From Halioglobus sp. (lineage in GTDB: Bacteria; Pseudomonadota; Gammaproteobacteria; Pseudomonadales; Halieaceae), in the NCBI GenBank assembly GCA_020443425.1, contig JAGRIE010000033.1, forward strand, positions 1-44,722: DNA of 44,722 nucleotides, in the 5' to 3' direction. The translations under genes were made by a program, and so were the position numbers. Below the pieces are notes generated by a model that searched no databases, had not been told where the DNA came from, and saw nothing but the letters and a program-made list of their open reading frames with translations. Below are positions 42,660 through 44,722 of this stretch, one piece after another; within the stretch, counting starts at the first letter, position 1; each line of letters begins with the position of its first letter.

Positions 42660-42713
42660 GGAAGCGCGGTCGGGTCGCCGCTGTCGGTCACAGTCAGCGG
42701 TGGGCGCGCTTCC
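42660..42713 (+). repeat. Nested hairpin (54 bases) between deacetylase and sulfotransferase genes
   Basis: An outer nine-base stem (GGAAGCGCG at 42660-42668 with CGCGCTTCC at 42705-42713) encloses an inner six-base stem (CCGCTG at 42678-42683 with CAGCGG at 42695-42700). It begins two bases after the deacetylase stop. No T run follows. It may be an RNA-stabilising or transcription-slowing structure, or a REP-like repeat. Confidence 0.5.
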
Positions 42714-42780
42714 TATAACGGCGACACGTTTCCAGGTTTGTTGGGGCCGAGGTGTATGCCCAAGGGTTTGAAGTAACGGT

Positions 42781-43649
42781 ATGACAGTACAAGCGCCAAC
42801 AATCGATTTCATGGTCGCCGGCTTCAGTAAGTGCGGCACCACCTCTCTATGCGACGCGCTCGCGCAGCATCCCGATATCTTTATACTGGCGGAAAAGAAC
42901 CGCGTTATTTTTCATCCCCGATATTTGAAAAGCGGCGTCCGGCATTTGCAGGTATGTATGCCCCTGCCCGGGACGGGCAGAAGCTGGGTGATGGCAGCCT
43001 TGTATACAGCGCTGCGGCGCTTGCCAACATCGCTATCCCCCGCATCCGGACCAACAACCCCGACGTTCGGTTTATTTTTATCGCGCGACACCCGCGCAAG
43101 CGTATTGAGTCACTCTACCGGGAAATGCACCACAGCGGCGCGCATTTCGGGGTGGCACCGCCGTTCAGGTTGTCGAGTTTTTTCCAGGATCACGTCGATG
43201 CGATTGAGAACACCCTGTTTTTTGACCGCATCAGCACCTTCATCAAGCAGTTTGGGCGGGATGCGATACTGCCGGTATTCCTTGAAGACTTCCATGCCGA
43301 TAGCCAAAACGTCACCCGTATTTGCTGTGAACATATCGGGGTAGATCCGGAGAAACTACCGCCTGTGGGAGACAGTGTCCTGCATTCAGGCAGTGCCAAG
43401 CTTTACGACACCTGGTTGTTGCGCAGAATGCGCCGTCATCCGCTCACTGGATTTCGCATCGCCAGTTTAACACCAGAGCAGCAGAACCATTTTTTTCAGA
43501 AGATAGGTTTGCGACGTGCTTTCGGCAACAAGCCCGTGGTTTGGGATGAGCCAGCAGAAGTGATGTATAGGGATAAAGTCGTTCCGCAGGCGCGTAAGTT
43601 TCTGGAATTGTGCGGGAAGTCGCAGAGTTTCTGGAAGCTTGACGTGTAG
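42781..43649 (+). pseudogene. Sulfotransferase with a -1 frameshift near its N-terminus
   Basis: The start (MTVQAPTIDFMVAGFSKCGTTSLC, PAPS loop about 13-24) and DIFIL are in one frame. The rest, from KEPRYFSSPIFEKR through IARHPRKRIESLYREMH to the end FWKLDV, is in the -1 frame. The break falls at the A run 42893-42896. One more A would give GCG GAA AAA GAA CCG and restore a 289-residue protein matching the sulfotransferase at 4971-5861 throughout, including the N-terminal PGFSKCGTT-like and KEPWYF/KEPRYF segments. So this is a recently broken gene, a sequencing error in a homopolymer, or much less likely a programmed shift. If intact it would be a PAPS sulfotransferase. Confidence 0.85.
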
Positions 43650-43681
43650 TGGCTGTCTGCTGGTAACTCAGGCGACACAGC

Positions 43682-44575
43682 ATGAGACGCTTATCCCGCT
43701 ACCGCCTTCCGCCGCCGCTGCCCCGCGAGAGCGTTGACAAGGGTGCGCAGATGTTGCTCGCGTTGCGTTACAGGGAGTTGGCCCGCCAGGGCGAGGTGTT
43801 GCCCTTCGATGCTGTCGAGTTCCGCAATTACTCCCAGTTTGGAGAAGACGGCATTCTCCACTACCTGTTCTCTCTTGTGGGGACGACAAGTCGTCGTGCG
43901 GTGGAAATGTGTGCGGGTAACGGTATCGAGTGCAACGCCACCAACCTGATTCTCAATCACAGCTGGCACGCACTACTGCTTGATGGCGGTAGTAAAAATG
44001 TCGAGGAGGGCCGGCGCTTTTACAGTACCCATCCGCCCACCCAGTTTATGGCGCCAGTATTCTTGCACAGCTGGATCACACGCGACAATGTGAACACTGT
44101 GCTGCGCGACAGTGGCTTCAGTGGGGAGGTGGACCTGTTCAGCCTGGATATGGACGGCACGGACTACTGGATATGGGATGCCATTACCGAGATATCACCG
44201 CGAATTGTGATGGCGGAGGTCAATCTGCACATGGGCCCTGAGCCGCTCACGGTACCCTACAGTGACAAATTCCTGGCCCAGTGGATAGAGCTGCAGCCCG
44301 AAGCAGGCAGTGAGCGCTCCGAGGGCCGGCAGTTGCAGAACTGGACCATGTACGGCGGTGCGTCGCTGGCGGCCCTCAACAAACTGGCAAAACGGAAGGG
44401 CTACCGGCTGGTCGGTTGTAACAGCCTGGGCTTTAACGTTTTCTTTATGCGCGAGGATGTGGGCGTCGACCTGTTCCCTGAGGTGAGCGTCGCAAGCTGC
44501 CGGTCGCCGGGTGCCAGCAGTGATACCGAGCGTGCAACACAAGTGCTACTGCAACAGGAATTGCAGAGGGTATGA
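43682..44575 (+). CDS. FkbM-like methyltransferase family protein
   Basis: 297 residues. NYSQFGEDGILHYLFSLVG (about 49-67), VEMCAGNGIECNATNLI and LLLDGGSKNVEEG form the SAM-binding half in the style of a divergent FkbM-like group common in surface-glycan clusters. FSLDMDGTDYWIWDAI and IVMAEVN are further landmarks. It lacks the plain GxGxG motif I of the other methyltransferases in the window, having A-G-N-G instead. O-methylation of a sugar is the best inference. It follows the frameshifted sulfotransferase by 32 bases, ends the plus-strand run and converges with rpiA over 36 bases. Confidence 0.72.
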   Translation: MRRLSRYRLPPPLPRESVDKGAQMLLALRYRELARQGEVLPFDAVEFRNYSQFGEDGILHYLFSLVGTTSRRAVEMCAGNGIECNATNLILNHSWHALLLDGGSKNVEEGRRFYSTHPPTQFMAPVFLHSWITRDNVNTVLRDSGFSGEVDLFSLDMDGTDYWIWDAITEISPRIVMAEVNLHMGPEPLTVPYSDKFLAQWIELQPEAGSERSEGRQLQNWTMYGGASLAALNKLAKRKGYRLVGCNSLGFNVFFMREDVGVDLFPEVSVASCRSPGASSDTERATQVLLQQELQRV

Positions 44576-44611
44576 CTTCAGTGAGGTTGCTCGGTATCCA
44601 CTCTACAGGGA

Positions 44612-44722
44612 CTACTCGGCATAAAGCGTCTTAACCCCGGTGGCCGTGCCCAGCAGAAGTACATCCGCCGGTTTCAGCGCAAACAGGCCGTTGGTCACCA
44701 CGCCGGTGATATTGTTGATTTT
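44612..44722 (-). CDS. rpiA: Ribose-5-phosphate isomerase A, C-terminal end (cut by window)
   Basis: The last 36 codons and stop, read on the minus strand from the window edge to the TAG at 44612-44614. The residues [16 protein letters not shown] and [17 protein letters not shown] match the RpiA C-terminus. The enzyme interconverts ribose 5-phosphate and ribulose 5-phosphate in the pentose phosphate pathway. It marks the right housekeeping border of the island. Confidence 0.92.
   Translation of the reverse strand, partial: KINNITGVVTNGLFALKPADVLLLGTATGVKTLYAE

Noticed and set aside
42890-42900. Programmed -1 ribosomal frameshift in the sulfotransferase at 42781
   Set aside because: The site GGAAAAG is not a good slippery heptamer, and the related gene at 4971-5861 has no such shift. 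A lost base is simpler.
1-44722. CRISPR arrays, tRNA or rRNA genes, phage genes, restriction or toxin-antitoxin systems
   Set aside because: Looked for on both strands by pattern; no repeat-spacer series, cloverleaf or family motif was seen.

Overview
The window looks like a gammaproteobacterial chromosome segment, probably marine; that is an inference from content and style, not a taxonomic assignment. Two housekeeping genes frame it. At the left edge is the 3' end of an FAD-linked oxidase of the D-2-hydroxyglutarate dehydrogenase/glycolate oxidase type (1-284, +). At the right edge is the 3' end of rpiA, ribose-5-phosphate isomerase A (44612-44722, -). The roughly 44 kb between them is almost entirely surface-glycan biosynthesis and modification, so it reads as a large glycan island seated between core genes.

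Layout. 352-14411 is a minus-strand block: methyltransferase, two tandem glycosyltransferases with an inserted beta-rich segment, a sulfotransferase overlapping a methyltransferase, a second sulfotransferase, another methyltransferase, a signal-peptide-bearing short-chain dehydrogenase, a 956-residue double glycosyltransferase and a coiled-coil/membrane protein. 14868-18765 is a plus-strand run: DUF4214-like protein, two GT4 glycosyltransferases, methyltransferase. 18811-23398 (-) holds two sulfotransferases and a GT4, with a scar of two truncated insertion sequences (IS481-like and IS3-like) at 19953-20437. 23910-25001 (+) is a further sulfotransferase with a coiled-coil tail. 25093-26107 (-) has a 39-residue membrane peptide gene and a hexose-phosphate mutarotase. 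26440-28370 (+) is gmd-rmd, predicted to make GDP-D-rhamnose. 28415-33046 has a lipoprotein with a probable beta-propeller, a Tat-signal protein paired with a GMC oxidoreductase, and a phytanoyl-CoA-dioxygenase-like hydroxylase. 33404-44575 is one long plus-strand run: methyltransferase, two tandem YfhO-like membrane proteins, GT2, GtrA-like protein, GNAT acetyltransferase, LmbE/PIG-L deacetylase, a frameshifted sulfotransferase and an FkbM-like methyltransferase.

How it may work together (inference). GDP-D-rhamnose and other nucleotide or lipid-linked sugars would feed at least seven cytoplasmic glycosyltransferase domains. The GT2, GtrA-like and YfhO-like proteins look like a lipid-carrier and membrane (GT-C-like) branch. 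The product would be decorated by up to six sulfotransferases, six methyltransferases, an acetyltransferase/deacetylase pair, and possibly a hydroxylase and oxidoreductases. The predicted product is a heavily sulfated and methylated, probably D-rhamnose-containing surface polysaccharide. No flippase, polymerase, ABC exporter or PAPS-synthesis gene is visible in the window, so those would have to lie elsewhere.

The island is built largely from paralogous pairs, often placed on opposite strands. It also contains decayed fragments of its own gene families (9507-9748 and 26183-26260), a frameshifted sulfotransferase and IS remnants. Together these point to repeated duplication, rearrangement and loss.
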